Below, in pieces: positions 23,550 to 36,300 of a stretch of 64,000 nucleotides of DNA. Position numbers and translations under genes: made by a program. The notes under the pieces are model-generated. The model was not told where the DNA came from. It did not search any database and worked only from the letters and a program-made list of their open reading frames with translations. Origin of the DNA: Diphasiastrum complanatum (Eukaryota; Streptophyta; Lycopodiopsida; Lycopodiales; Lycopodiaceae). Within the stretch, counting starts at the first letter, position 1, and each line of letters opens with the position of its first letter. The stretch is taken from contig CM055100.1 in the NCBI GenBank assembly GCA_029204225.1, positions 18,526,244 through 18,590,243 on the forward strand, given 5' to 3'.

Positions 23550-23925
23550 AGATTTCGTAAGTTCGATAAAGAAGGTTTGGTATCTATCCAAACTTTGCAT
23601 GGCGTTTTGGCTAAGAGACCTTTAGTAGAACATTTGTTCTGAATATAGGTTGTTGTTGAAACAGCTTCAACCCAAAAGGACTTCGGAAGTGTCGCATGCG
23701 CAAGCATACACTTTGCCGATACGACTAAGGTTTTGTTCTTTCTCTCAGCAAGACCATTCGACTGAGGTGAATAGGAGGTAATTTATTATTGCTTGGCTAC
23801 GTTCTTCACTTTGAGAACTCTGCAATCCTAGATCTCATGGTTATTGCGCTTGCAATACATGAAAAACATCTTCTTCCTCGAATGTGGATTTGATGATTGT
23901 CCTTGACCTTGGGTCCTAAGCAAAT
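23550..23925 (-). pseudogene. Inverted Copia fragment: integrase and zinc knuckle
   Basis: Read on the minus strand, 23800-23560 encodes ITSYSPQSNGLAERKNKTLV, then AHATLPKSFWVEAVSTTTY and KTPCKVWIDTKPSLSNLR, the integrase C-terminal half of a different Copia element. Just to the right (23925-23830) the same strand encodes a zinc-knuckle remnant (YCKRNNHEI, stop, DC). Protease and the integrase start are missing between them. It abuts the plus-strand RNase H of element C tail to tail. Confidence 0.7.
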
Positions 23926-24094
23926 GCGGCAACGTCCAATTAGTAGGACAACTAATTAGGTCGTAGATCATAATGGCCAGTGGGCCATAGTGAGCTGGCA
24001 TCCATCCAGTTGGTAATTTTTGGAAATTTACTTGCTATAAGATTAGGGCAAGTCTTTAGCTTCAAGACGAGTCGAATGTTAACTGCCAATCAAT

Positions 24095-24165
24095 CGACAT
24101 GGCCGAAGTGGCCGAAGTGGTTGAAGTGGCCGAAGTCACCGAAGTGCCCGAAGTCTTTGAAGTTT
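24095..24165. repeat. 9-bp minisatellite (GCCGAAGTG)
   Basis: About seven imperfect GCCGAAGTG/GTTGAAGTG units in a row at 24101-24163. Confidence 0.9.
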
Positions 24166-24169
24166 GTCG

Positions 24170-25085
24170 ATGATGTCAATAAATGCTGGAGCCATCTGAG
24201 CCATTTCCGAGTAGTTCTGCAGAATGTGTAGAAACACGAAGAAAACTGCAAGTCTGGATAAATGAAGTTGGATGAAGATTAAAAGTCGATTAGTCGATTA
24301 GTAGGAGAATAATCCAACAGGGCCTACTATAGGCAATAGTAGGCCTGCAACCAATGAATACATAATACTTGACAAATAAAATGATCTTGCTATGAGTTCA
24401 CATGCATGGCCATTTCCTTATTTAGTAGATGATAGAAAAATTGACTTCCTTTATACAAAATGGGCATTTTTTTTAAGGGGCATATTTTAGGACATATTAA
24501 TCTATATAGCTAATAAACTTTTTCCTACAATAAATAAAAGCAGAGTAGACATAATGATCAAAGGTAAACTTGCAACATGTTTTTGGAAAATTGATTAATA
24601 TCCACTTGGGGTATTTTCCATAATATCTCTAGTAAATCTTAATCAATAATTGTAGCTTCTTAACGGCCCTAACTAGTGTTAAATTTTGACATTTGAGGTT
24701 GCCCTTCATTTAAAAATGTGAGGGGTTGGCTCTTTTTTTTTTTAAGGGAGGGCCTTTTCTTGAAGGCGACAACCTAAGGGAAGGCTAGATCTCAAGGAAG
24801 GTAGGAGACCTTTTTACAATGCCAAGTGGAAGCTAATATTTAATGCGAAATAATAAATAGAACTATAAAATGTAACATTGGAAGTTAATCATAACTCCTA
24901 GCTCATGTGAACAGTCAGTTAGTGATCAACACCTAATGAGGTGTCAATCTCTAGATAGCAAGCACTTGGAAATTCCATTGATCCAAGTAATAGGTGTCAA
25001 TTGCCTAATGGTTGTCTATGTCAACATGTTAATTAAATGTTTCAATGTGTGACACGCATACAAATAATATGTATAGGATAAAGTT
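24170..25085. other. No gene seen
   Basis: AT-rich sequence without domain, LTR or TIR signals that I could support. Confidence 0.4.
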
Positions 25086-25540
25086 TCAAAAGGGGTGGGG
25101 GATGGGGATTCCTCACAAGGGCCTACCCAATGGTGGGAGCATAAGGGTAGGGCCTAAACGAGGCTGTAAAGGTCCCGTTCTAGAAGTTTACCCAACATAA
25201 AACACCAAATTCTTGCTTAGGGCAAGGCTTGACCCAAAGGGTTGTAAAGGCCTCGCCCTGGGGTTTTTTACCCAACGTAATCATTGATTTCATGCCCATT
25301 AGCAGAATTCCCTATTGGGGTAGGCATTAAAGGTGTTTGTGGTAATCAAGAGCACACAAGCAAGAAAAAAGAAAAAACAAGACATGAAGGGGCATATAGC
25401 CTCCACCTTGGGAGTTTACCCAATGCAAAGATTGATTTCATGGCTAGGGTCAACATTGAGTGGGGCAAGCTTGAAGGGGTGTAAAGCCCTTGCATCCAAA
25501 GTTTACCTACAGTAAACACTAATCTCTTGCGCAAATAGGC
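25085..25540. repeat. Degenerate tandem repeat, roughly 80-110 bp unit
   Basis: Units with a GGGTTGTAAAGG core, then a C-rich stretch and GTTTACCCAACGTAA, recur near 25165, 25235, 25405 and 25475. They are diverged and of unequal length. Confidence 0.55.
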
Positions 25541-26059
25541 TAGTGGTGTTTAAGTATTTCAAAATGGTCTTTTAAGTGAAGTTTTGCTTGGTGAAACTGC
25601 TATAAAATTAAGGTGAGGTCATTAGACTGAGCTATAAATGAGTAACAATTGCACTTGGTGTAAAGGTCACTAAAAAGCCTTTTTCCCAAGTAAAAAGGAA
25701 GGTGAAAGAGACTCCTTATTATGGCTCAAACTTTTTTAGTGGTCCCGCTTAATTATGTTTATGGCTTGTATGCTCCCCTTTCCCAAGCTATTCATGACTG
25801 TCATGTTTTGCAATAATATCTTTTATGGACTTGGAAAATCTATAATATGCCAAAAAAAATAGGTGATGTCACTTTTAGATTTTCTAATATGACTCTCAAT
25901 GTTTTAGAGGCGACATAATTGAAATCCGAATATGCGACATGCAAAAAAGTTTATGCATCCCAGCAAATAGGCTCAAGAAGAATACTGAGCTCATAATGTC
26001 CTAAGCATCGCAACCTCTACACTATTTGATCCTCTTCAATATCATAGACTAAGTAGTCT

Positions 26060-26450
26060 TTGAGTGGATCTTTTACATTAAATTAGAGCACACGAGCAAG
26101 CAAATTAAAATGATTTTAAGATCATGAATACAATTGTCATAAAAGTGTATTTTTAAAGTTTAAAAAACGATCAAATTGTTTAAAAAATGGGTCATTGACG
26201 TATATAAAGATTGAAAGAAAAAACACTAATTGTTGAATTGAATTGACTAACGAGCGATATATGAGGCTTTTGCAAATATGAAACAAGCTATTTGATTATC
26301 TTCAACCTTATAGAGTAATCTTCCAAGTGAATCTTTTACATTAACTTAGAGCACACATGTGAGCAAGAACAAGGCATTTCTAAAATCAAGACTACAATTG
26401 TCGTAAAAGTGTGCTTTTGAAGTTTAAAAATGATCAATTTGCTAATAAAA
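26060..26450. repeat. Direct duplication about 265 bp apart
   Basis: TTTTACATTAA.TTAGAGCACAC, followed by ACAATTGTC.TAAAAGTGT and GTTTAAAAA, occurs from about 26067 and again from about 26332, with clear divergence. Confidence 0.6.
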
Positions 26451-26660
26451 TGCTTCTTCGTTTCCAAGGGGAGGCTCAATCTTGAACAAAAGAAACTTTA
26501 CATGTCAAGCTAGCCAATTAAGCCAACCCCGTTGGGTTTGTTAAGAAATTGCATCTTGGTTTCAAAGGGGGGCTTCAATGTAGGACCAAAGAAACTTTGG
26601 ATGCCAAGCTCACCAGCTCAGCTAACCCTTGGGATGATTTGTTAAGAAAATGGGTCATTG
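26450..26660. repeat. Direct duplication of about 95 bp
   Basis: Two adjacent copies share CAAGGGGAGGCTCAAT / AAAGGGGGGCTTCAAT, AAGAAACTTT, GCCAAGCT and GTTAAGAAA. They lie near 26463-26552 and 26556-26655. Confidence 0.6.
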
Positions 26661-27238
26661 CACCGGGTAAAAAATAAATAGCGAGGGGCATTTATTGCTA
26701 ATTTCACCGAGGAGCGATGTTCGGGAAAGCCGACATCTCTTAAGAATAGAACCGGCATCTTTTGTCCATCGATTCATTAAAAACTTACAGGAAGTTGACT
26801 TTCAAAAAACCGATAACTTTTTTTAAATGCAGGAAATTTTACGTTTGTCATTTTTATATGGAGGAAATTAATGTATAGCAAAGTAAGGAGATCCTTACAA
26901 AACTTGGATTACATAGGCTTGTTGAGTTAATAAAATAATTTATGAATATAAAGCTGCAGTATTCTGCTGGCAAACAGTATGACATACAAGATCCAGAAGG
27001 CAAAAAATTTCAAAAATCGATAACTTAGAAAAAATGCAGGATACTAGGGGGAAACCCCAAAAGAGGTTTCGAGAACAATGCCGAGGAGTGAGAGATGAGG
27101 TGTTTTTGCGAATGACGACACAGCTTACTACTTGGGGAGAGAGTTTAAGAGGGGGTGAGGCCTGTGGGGCCTTGAAATGCAAAAGGTAAAACAATGCATT
27201 ATTGAGGTATAGAGCAAACCCCATAGCAACTTAGCTAG
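26660..27238. other. No gene seen
   Basis: Spacer upstream of the U-box gene. CAAAAA.TCGATAACTT occurs twice (near 26804 and 27011). No coding domain. Confidence 0.35.
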
Positions 27239-27239
27239 T

Positions 27240-28850
27240 GTTGAGGAATTTGGCCAGTGATACGGCGACACGTGGTGGGCTGGTTAGTTCGGTATCGAGT
27301 AAGGGCGCTAACGGTTGGAACAAACTCTCGATCTCTCTCGTCTCACGCCGGACGTCAAACCATCCTCTTCGATCCAATTTAATTGGCTCGCCTTCGGAAA
27401 CGGAGAGAAGGAGCTATGCACGGAAATAGACAGAACGAACGAGGAAGAGAGCGAGAGCAATTTCCTGATACTGCGGATGCATTCCAGAGCACTGTCCGGG
27501 GAAGGAATTCCATATGCTGCTTATGATTCTGATAAGATGCTTTGCAGATTTGAAGATTAGTGCGGAATTCAGCAAGATAGAGGTGAGGGGATATGATTTC
27601 ATGGTAAATGTATTTTGTTTTCTGATATTGCTTCTTGGATGCCGGATAATGGAGCTTTGAAGCTGCGGGTGTGGATCTGGATGCCTTTTCGTGGTCTACA
27701 GTAGCTGTGGTGGTAGCCAGCTGGTTTGATAAGGTGATTATAGCGGCTGAGGATGAGGTGTTTAATGTTATTTAAGCCGCTATTTTGTGTGAGAAGATAA
27801 TATTATTTAGAAGAGAGCTTAGGAGGTGTTTGGATAGTGAAATTTCTGGTTTACCACGGGATTGCTGTGATGTATGAAGAGTTGTGGTGATATCTAAGGC
27901 TCTAGGATTTGACCGTGACTCGTGAGATGAATTTTTACCTGTGGATGATAGGTGTGACAAGAAATCTTGTTGACAACCAGTTGAAACAGCTGCTGCATCC
28001 TTCAGGTTAGCTGCCTGATATTTTTTGTAGTGTCCTATCAATGGAGTTTATGCTCAGATAGATGTAGTCCGTTTAATTTCACTTGTGGTTTTCAAGGACC
28101 GGGTGGAAATAGAGGACAAACAGTGAAACTTGAATATGTTGTTCTTCAAAGACAAACTGGCCGCTGATGCATCTCTGCCACTCAGTGGACTACGCACAGT
28201 GTAGTTCTTAGTTGTGAAAAAGAAATTCCATGCGGATGAATTTAAAGACGATAACAAATTGAAGCAACCATATAGACTTTCTCAGAAGGCAGATTGTTTT
28301 ACATATGCTTCGCCTATCCCTGCCTAAGCATGGCCGTTTTTTAGGGAAAGTAATCAGCTGCCAAATCAAGTGCGTTGAAGCTGATTGGGAGAGTTTGAAC
28401 CAGTGCCATGTGTTTTACGAGGCGCAGTTAGTTGTGTTCGAGGACGGAATGTCATCTGCACACTCTGACAATCATGAGGAAATTTACTTATGAATCAGTG
28501 CTCCCAAAGGATTGTAGGGATCTGCTTACATAATTATCTTCTCGAACGAAATACTTCGACAGAAATGGTCCGGTTTATAGAAATTTGAGAGTAAAGCGTA
28601 ATTGCTCATGTCCTTCCATCGACTACAAGTAAAATATTTGAAGGTGCCATGTGTAGTCAAAGATTACCAGGTGGAAGATACTTTGAATCTAGGAATGCCG
28701 CATCAACCTGTGAGATGACAGAGGCTACATCAGAAGGGCAAGATGAATAAGTTGAAGAAATGCTGACAAAGGCTGCAGATTTTAGCAAGTTAAGAAGGAA
28801 ATAAAGTTGAAGAAAAGCTTTTGATTTGCGAAATTAGAGATAACATTCAC
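27240..28850 (+). promoter_or_regulatory. Promoter and 5' UTR region of the U-box gene
   Basis: Base composition changes to CpG-rich at 27255-27480 (GATACGGCGACACGTGG, CGCTAACGG, CTCTCGTCTCACGCCGG), as in plant promoter or 5' UTR segments. A G-box core CACGTG is at 27269-27274. The open stretches at 27238-27560 and 28305-28493 have no domain and may be upstream reading frames or non-coding exons. A transcription start cannot be placed without RNA data. Confidence 0.45.
27269..27274. promoter_or_regulatory. G-box core CACGTG
   Basis: GACACGTGGTG fits the ABRE/G-box type bound by plant bZIP and bHLH factors. It is 1.58 kb upstream of the chosen start codon, inside the CpG-rich segment. Its function is inferred only. 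Confidence 0.4.
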
Positions 28851-29584
28851 ATGGAGAAAGAATCAGGCGCATTGGCAGGGGACAAAGTTTCTCAAGATTC
28901 ATTAATCGGCTTTCAGCCAGAAGGTGCCACTTTGAGCAATCCAGGCCATATAACTACTAGATCAACAGACACATTAATTACTCATGAGCCGCTGTCTGCC
29001 TCACACGCATGCCTTTGGAAGGAGTCAGATAAGTTGTTTTTGGCTAATGAGAGAGGATGTCAGCAAGCTCTTGTTTCAAACAAGCATGGCCTGACTAATG
29101 CACATATTTCAAGTGCTTCTCCGTCAGAAATCAGTCCCTCTTTCAACTCTACCATGACCTTTTTGAGCTCCTTTTCTTCTCCATCTTTGCCCACGTCATC
29201 TTGGGGACTCCCCATGGAAGGTAGCTCAGAACAAGCAGTAGGCTTAGAAGAAGGTCATGTTCCTAGTGTCTATGGTGAGGCAATATGCACAGAAGGCCTG
29301 TCCAGTGACCTTGATTTCCGAGAAAGTGATGGGCATAGTGGTGTCACAGAAAATGCTGGGACAAATGCATGCTTGGGACCCTTTCGAAGTGAGCAATTGA
29401 ATCGCAGTTTTCAGCTGGAAATGATGCAATCAACTGAGGGAAATCATGCAAATGATATTGTAAATACCATCTGTCCAACTCAGATGATTGATCCTGTGCA
29501 GCTAAAAGGAGATGGATCACGAAATGCAGAGAAAGCTCACATGCAAGGACCTTCTCTTCGATATGTTCTTTCTGATCCAATAAC
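28851..29584 (+). CDS. PUB62: U-box gene exon 1
   Basis: Open from a stop at 28791; the first ATG is at 28851 ([18 protein letters not shown]). It encodes a Ser/Thr-rich N-terminal region with no domain and ends [11 protein letters not shown] at the start of the U-box. The donor is AAC|GTAGGT, phase 2. Confidence 0.65.
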
Positions 29585-30235
29585 GTAGGTGCCCAATTTT
29601 ATGTGCAATTATTCCTTGCTTTTATCATCCTCTTTAAAGGTTTAGAAGTCACATGTTTGCATCATGATTTTTGATCTGACTTATGCTTATCTCATTAGTA
29701 TTTCTATGCCTTTGTGGCAGGATATCGTTCCCTTTCTACATATGGTTGGAAGATTAGTCAAACACTTCTTTTACATGTGTTGGTTTGGCTGTAGTCTTTA
29801 GTTTCTACCGTGTTAGATAATTTCAGTATATTCATATTTAACTCCCACTCTCCCTCGGTAGCTAATCAGCAGTGAATCAACAGTTGCTCGCCATTTTGAT
29901 GAGGCTCCTATCCTAACTCTTATCATTTGCTTCTTTGACCTCATCTCATTTGGCCACTTCATTGAGGTTAATTCTTGGGGAGTGTGTTAGTTGCTCGTTC
30001 TCTTGTTCTTATTACTTCGTGAGTGTGACATGTTTCATACCATAGTCAATGTGAATCAATGGTGAAGGAGCCCTTCATCCACGTGAAGGATGCCCTTCAC
30101 CAATTTGGCCTGATTGCAGCTGTCCATCTTGCTCGAAAGCCTGAGCTTTTTGCTCATTGAAGGTCCACCTGCTTGAAAAGGGCCTAGAGGAGGCAATCGA
30201 TTCTCTTAGAGGTGACACTTTGGATGAAAGGAATT

Positions 30236-30303
<68 letters not shown>

Positions 30304-33300
30304 CGTGGTGGGTACACTTATGTCACATACCAGGAAACCAATATTGTATAGGTCCACATCCACATCCACATCCACAATGCACATTGCCCATCCATGCTAG
30401 TCCTCACGATGGTAGTATATCTCACTTCAATTTGGGCCACCCATTGCGTATTTCTTTTGTAGTCAATGGGTTGTTTTGGAGAAAGTGCATATCTATGTTA
30501 TTTTTAGTTTGCATTTACTTTGAGAGTGAGCATCACCACTTTAAAGCTAGTCTTTTGTTGAGTAGCAAGAAAGCATATGTTTCACCTATAGATGTGTATC
30601 ATGTGGTAGCGTAGCTTCCAAATTTCCTTCTACTCCTAGAGACATCCTCATGTTCCCTCTAGACATCACATACTTGAGCTCTTCATGATGTTTGAAGAGT
30701 GTACTAATGATGCAATGAATACTTAGCGCAATTCAAAATAAATGATCAAGTAATGAGGGACCATCTTCACCCGACGCCAAGTGATAAAGACCATTGCTGT
30801 ACCTATAAGGCAAATTCACAATGTTGTTAGTCAATCCATGGTGGACATGTTGATGTATGATCAGTTTTTTTGTGTACCAACTACCAAGGAAAGAAGATCG
30901 AGGTTCCTCATAGATTTATGGAAGAAACATTCCTCGAAGCATTTTCTAGTTCATGATGCCAATTTTTGTCTAACCATTGAATGGTGAAGAAATAAATTCA
31001 GAATGGCACAAAGGATGAAAGTAACATGCAAGATTTGCATCGTAAGTCAAACGAGGAGGAGAAGATATTGAATGTAATCAAAGAAAATATTCAAGAAATT
31101 GCACCCCTTGAAGTTTCTAGGTGCTGGAGGATATCTACAATTGGATGTTGATATCAATGTAGTCATGATGAAAATATGAGAAAAAGAACACAAATCAAGT
31201 CACTAGTAAAGCCGCAAATTGCATGGTGGCTACACATGAGCACGAGCAAAAGGTCATCAAAATTTCTTATAATGGGGACAGTTATGAATAGAGCCACAAC
31301 TGATCTAGAGCTAAGCTATGAAAGCATCACATAAGCAAGACTTAAGCTATGAAAGCAGCACATAAGCAAGACTTAACCCTAGAAAGCAGGAAAGAGAGAG
31401 ATTAAGGAGACTAAAGAGAGAGATCAATATCATCAGCTGAATAACAAATGACACAGTTTCCCTACTTATAGCCAAGAGGAAGCCCTAAAAGGAAGCTTCC
31501 GGTGGCTAGGGCCCAACTGGGAGGGAAAATAGTGCGCCCTCCAAGAAGGCCCCCACTCTCCAGTTATATGTCCAAATGGCCTAATAATGAATAATAAGGC
31601 CAAAGGCCAACCATATAGTCTAAGTGTCACTAATGAATAAAAAAGGGCCCAAGGCCTGCTTATGCATAAAGTAAAGTAAATGTAGATGGAAGCGGCGAAT
31701 GTAATGAGCCGAGTCCATAACTCTCCCTGACACAAAAGAAAAAGACCCAACTGCCGAAAAGAAACTGGATCAAGTAGTAGCAAGCCCTGGTGCATCAACA
31801 GCTAGAACAACATCTGATGTAGAGGAATCAACAAGTGCAGCAAGAGCACGAGCCTGATCCGCAAGTGATGGTGTATGATAAAAGACATCAATAGGCTCCC
31901 ATGTGGCCTCCTCAATAGGACGACCATCCCACTGGACCAAAAACTGAATCTGCCGGCGGCGTCGACTATGGTATAGACGAACTTGTAATATAGCAGCAGG
32001 TAAAAATGGAAATAACTCTGGAGCAGTAGGAAACTCAGCATCACAAGGAGCGTCATCCTCAATAGCAGCACGTAATAAACTGACATGGAATACATCACAG
32101 GCGCGTGTGGAAGCAGGAAGCTGTAAGCAATATGTAACTGGACTAAGAACCTCCAAAATGCGATAAGGCCCATAATAACGTGGTGCAAGCTTCTCAGTAG
32201 AAGCATGGCCCTGGACAAAATGATGACGTGCAAACCGTAGGCGTAGATAAACCATATCTCCAAGCTGAAACTCAACATGGCGGCGATGACGATCAACTGA
32301 GGTTTGATAACGTTGCTGAACATGCTGTAAATGAGAACTGGCCCGGGTAATAAGCTCTCGAGCACCAAGGATTCCAAAAAAGCCCGAGAAGGTAGAACTG
32401 CATCAGCAACAGGAAGCCAATAAGGAATCTGGAAAAGAGATGGACACTCATCGCGAATAGCCGCATGATACACGTAACCATCAACCATATGTGCAAGGTG
32501 CCCCAAGGAATGATAACAGGATTGGAAGACTAGCACCAAGGAGATCATCCTGACAAAGGATAGCTTAAAATGGAGAAATATGCATCAACATGGTCAAAAG
32601 CCCAAGGTATCCATAGGGCCCATGAATGAGAAGTAGCAATGGCATACGGTACCCTCAAGGCCCATATCACGAGAAGAGCAGCATGCCAAAAGCTCCAGAA
32701 GGTCCAAGAAATCAATGCATCATCTTAAAAGACATGATGCATGAAAATAGTAGCAACAAATGTAGAAATAGTAGAGGCCCCAACTGACAAACTGTAGCCG
32801 AAAAACTCATCCAGAAAGGCCTCATATGGACATACCAATCCATCATAGGATACACCAAAAACGGATGGAGAATCGGATGACCCATCGGAACTGGCCGCAA
32901 GTGTAATCCCAAAGTACACACCAAGCGCACAAGTGAGGAATAGAAGAAATGCACTGGAACGAGGAACAGGTTCCGCAACATCAGTAGCAAGCATCGGAGC
33001 AATATCCTTGTGTAGCTGGGAATGAGTATCAAAGCACATATGAGCAACACTGAAGTATATGGCGGCAACATCCCCAAAAACTACTTAAGAGAGGAGAAGG
33101 AATTCTCTCAAGGTACCCTGATGGTCTCGGAACACCAGAACAAAGTGGCAACTCAGCATCGGAGACCAAGCGATATGGAGCAACCTGAAATGAAGAGGGA
33201 ACCTGAAGATCACCTAGACAAACAGTAGCTGGAACGGAGGCAATAACCCAAGCCAACTCGATATGCCAAGCCCGACAATGAGCAACAATCCAAGGAACAG

Positions 33301-36300
33301 ATAGAGAGCCACATGCATAATCATAGAGATATCCGCACCATAGGCGATCAGTAATATGGAAAAACTAGCACCAATCAACAAGTCCAAATGAAAACCAAGC
33401 TATATGTAATAACCAGGAATGCCATATATCCATAGCTGAAAATGAAGCAGTAGTGTAAGCAATAGGTCCAAATGAAATCCAAGCGATACGTAATAACCAG
33501 GAATGCCAAATATCAAGAGGTAAAAAGGAATCAGTCGCATGAACCCAAAAGTGTATACCATTGGCATGGACTGCAGCAAATCTATATGTAGAAACACCAG
33601 GAGACGGAATGTTCGTGTACTCATCTAGAAAGATCCCAGCATATAAATACCCTAGATAAGTATAGTGACCATCTGGCAAATATCCTCAGATGAAAAATGT
33701 GTAACAGTAAGGGCCAAAGGCGCATGAATCATGTCAGGAACCGTAGAAATATCATGAGGCAGATCACAAACCTCAAGCAGAGATCCATGGAGTAAAGCGA
33801 AAGAAGATACAACCTGATCACCAATAGCGAGGGAACCATCAAACGTGGACCCATGAAGAACCCCATAGAAATCAGCAGGAACATTGGCCATAACAGACTC
33901 AAGAGATGGAGATATAGAGACCAATGGAGAAGATATTGCACCAACCACCGAACCAGGAGGGCAATCTGAAGTATGCGCAAAAGGAATAGTAGAAATACCA
34001 CCAAGGTATACGGTCTCAATATCAATGAAACCAGGAATGACCACTGAATACGATATTTGTGAATCAAGGCATATAGGCTTAAGGCACACAACATCAACCT
34101 GTAAATCCGAAGCAACATCAACCTGAGGAAGAGGACCCATGGATGGTGAAAGTGAAGCAGCAACTGATGTACTCTTAATGGAAAGAAGAGCTACATCGTC
34201 AGCGTTTGGCAGGCTACGCATAAACTGCTTCTCGGTAACCAACCGGAAGTCTCCCTGAGAATCAATGCCAACAAGTGAGTGTGTAATGGCATCAAGTACA
34301 AATGTCAATGTCTGCTGTGTCAAGTCCAGTGTAACGGTTCCAAGAGATGCAAACCAATCAGCACCAAGGATGAGATCATAACGCTCCATAGGAATAATGT
34401 AAAGATCTGCCTGTCCAGAAAAATCTTCAATGCGGTATGGTAAACGCTGAAACATCTGAGAACTAGGACAAGAATGGGAACTGGCAACCTCAACTGTGAG
34501 AGGTTGTGAAGCAGGAACAGGTGAAGCACGGATCCGACTAGTGATATAACTGCTAATAAAAGAATGAGTGCTGCCAGTATCAACCAAAGCAATATACTCA
34601 CGACCTGTAATACGTACACGTAACCGAATGGAGCGAGGACCAGGACGCCCTGTCCAAGTAGCATAAGCAAGCTGAGCATGGCAAGTAGCAGGAAGTAAAT
34701 CAGTGGAAGGCTCAGAGGATAGGTCAGGCTCATCAAAAATATGAATGTAGATATCGGAATCATCTAGAGTAGTGCCCTCATGGTAAAAAACAGCAGTAGT
34801 AGTAGGGAGAGGCTGACGGCAATCACGGGCAAAATGGTCATGACTCTTACAACGAAAGCAAAGACGCTTCTGCTGAAGGTCAGCGAACTCTGCAGACGTG
34901 TAACGTTGGACAAAAGCAGGTCGAGGAGTCGGAGGACGAGGAGACGAAGGGACAATGGAGAGAGCTGGAACAGAAGGGGCAGGTGTAGGGGTGGACGTAG
35001 CGGGAAAAGATGAAGCAGAAGGACGGGGTCGGGAGAAGCAGGAAGGAAGGGTGTCAGAGTACTTATGCTGTAAAGTACTGGCAAGAGACATCGCCTCAAC
35101 AAGTGTGGGAGGACGGAAGGAAGAAACATCATAACGTAAAGCACCACGAAGCCCAACAATGTAACGAGAAATAAGCTCAGTGGGCTGTAGATTTGTGAAA
35201 AGATAAGAAAGCTCCATAAACTGATCTGTATAAGAAGCAAGATCACTGGTCTGAGTGAGACTATGGAATGTATCACGTTGGCGGTCGAGCCACTGAGGGT
35301 CAATCATAGCATGACGGAGGTCACGACGAAAAGTATGCCATAAATGGAGCCCTTCCCGATCAGGATCAGCTCTATAAACTCGCCACCACGTGGCGGCACG
35401 TCCATCTAAATGTAAAGCAGCCAACTGGATCTTCTGAGGATCAGTCTTAGGGTAGATATGAAAATATGTGTCAAGCTTAGCAAACCAATTCTCTAATAAG
35501 TTCCCGTCAGAGGAACCGGAATAGGTAGCAAGCTGTACCCTATCACGAAAGTCTCGAGCAAAGTGTGGCTCAGGAAGTGGGGGACGTGAAAAGAAACCAA
35601 TAGGTGGGTTAGGTGGAATGAACGGTCCACCACCAGGCTGACTAGCAAAGGAAGATGGAAATCCAAATGGAAGGGGAGTCCCAAATGAAGGAAAAACAGG
35701 AGCTTTACCAGGACCATGAGGCTGTAAAGAATCAATCTGTGACTGCATAGTAGCAAAGCCGGTCATAACGGTATCGAAGCGAAGAACGAGGCCAGAAAGG
35801 GTCTCATCCATGCGACAAAACTAATTGGATAAGGTTTCCTGAGTAGTCTCACTCGGGATAGGTGAATGTGCCATAATGATACTGGAAGGAATAAACGAAA
35901 ACTTGAGAGAGCGGACTCTTGTCGTCACCCCAAATTAGTCTATTAAAACCACTATAGTTATGGACTCGGCTCATTACATTCGCCATGCCCATTTACATTT
36001 ACTTTACTTTATGCATAGGCAGGCTTTGGGCCCTTTTTTATTCATTATTTGACATTTAGACTATATGGTTGGCCTTGGGCCCTATTATTGACATTTAGAC
36101 CATATTATTGGCCTTGGGCCCTATGATTCACTATATTGGTTATTTGGTCATATTACTGAGAGTGGGGGCCTTCTTGGAGGAGCACTATTTTCCCTCTTAG
36201 TTTGGCCCTAGCCATTGGAAGCTTCCTTTTAGGGCTTCCTCTTGGCTATAAGTAGGGATTCTGTGTCATTTGTTACTTGGCTTATGATATGATCTCCTTC

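Noticed and set aside
31802-32548. 248-codon minus-strand open frame
   Set aside because: It overlaps the integrase C-terminus and chromodomain in another frame; the translation is a hydrophobic shadow of those codons.
32725-33679. Envelope-like protein in Gypsy element D
   Set aside because: One hydrophobic run is present, but there is no signal peptide, glycosylation pattern or fusion/cleavage motif; left as unknown sequence.
34320-35303. Two long hydrophobic minus-strand open frames
   Set aside because: Shadow frames of the gag-protease coding sequence, which holds the zinc knuckle and protease motifs.
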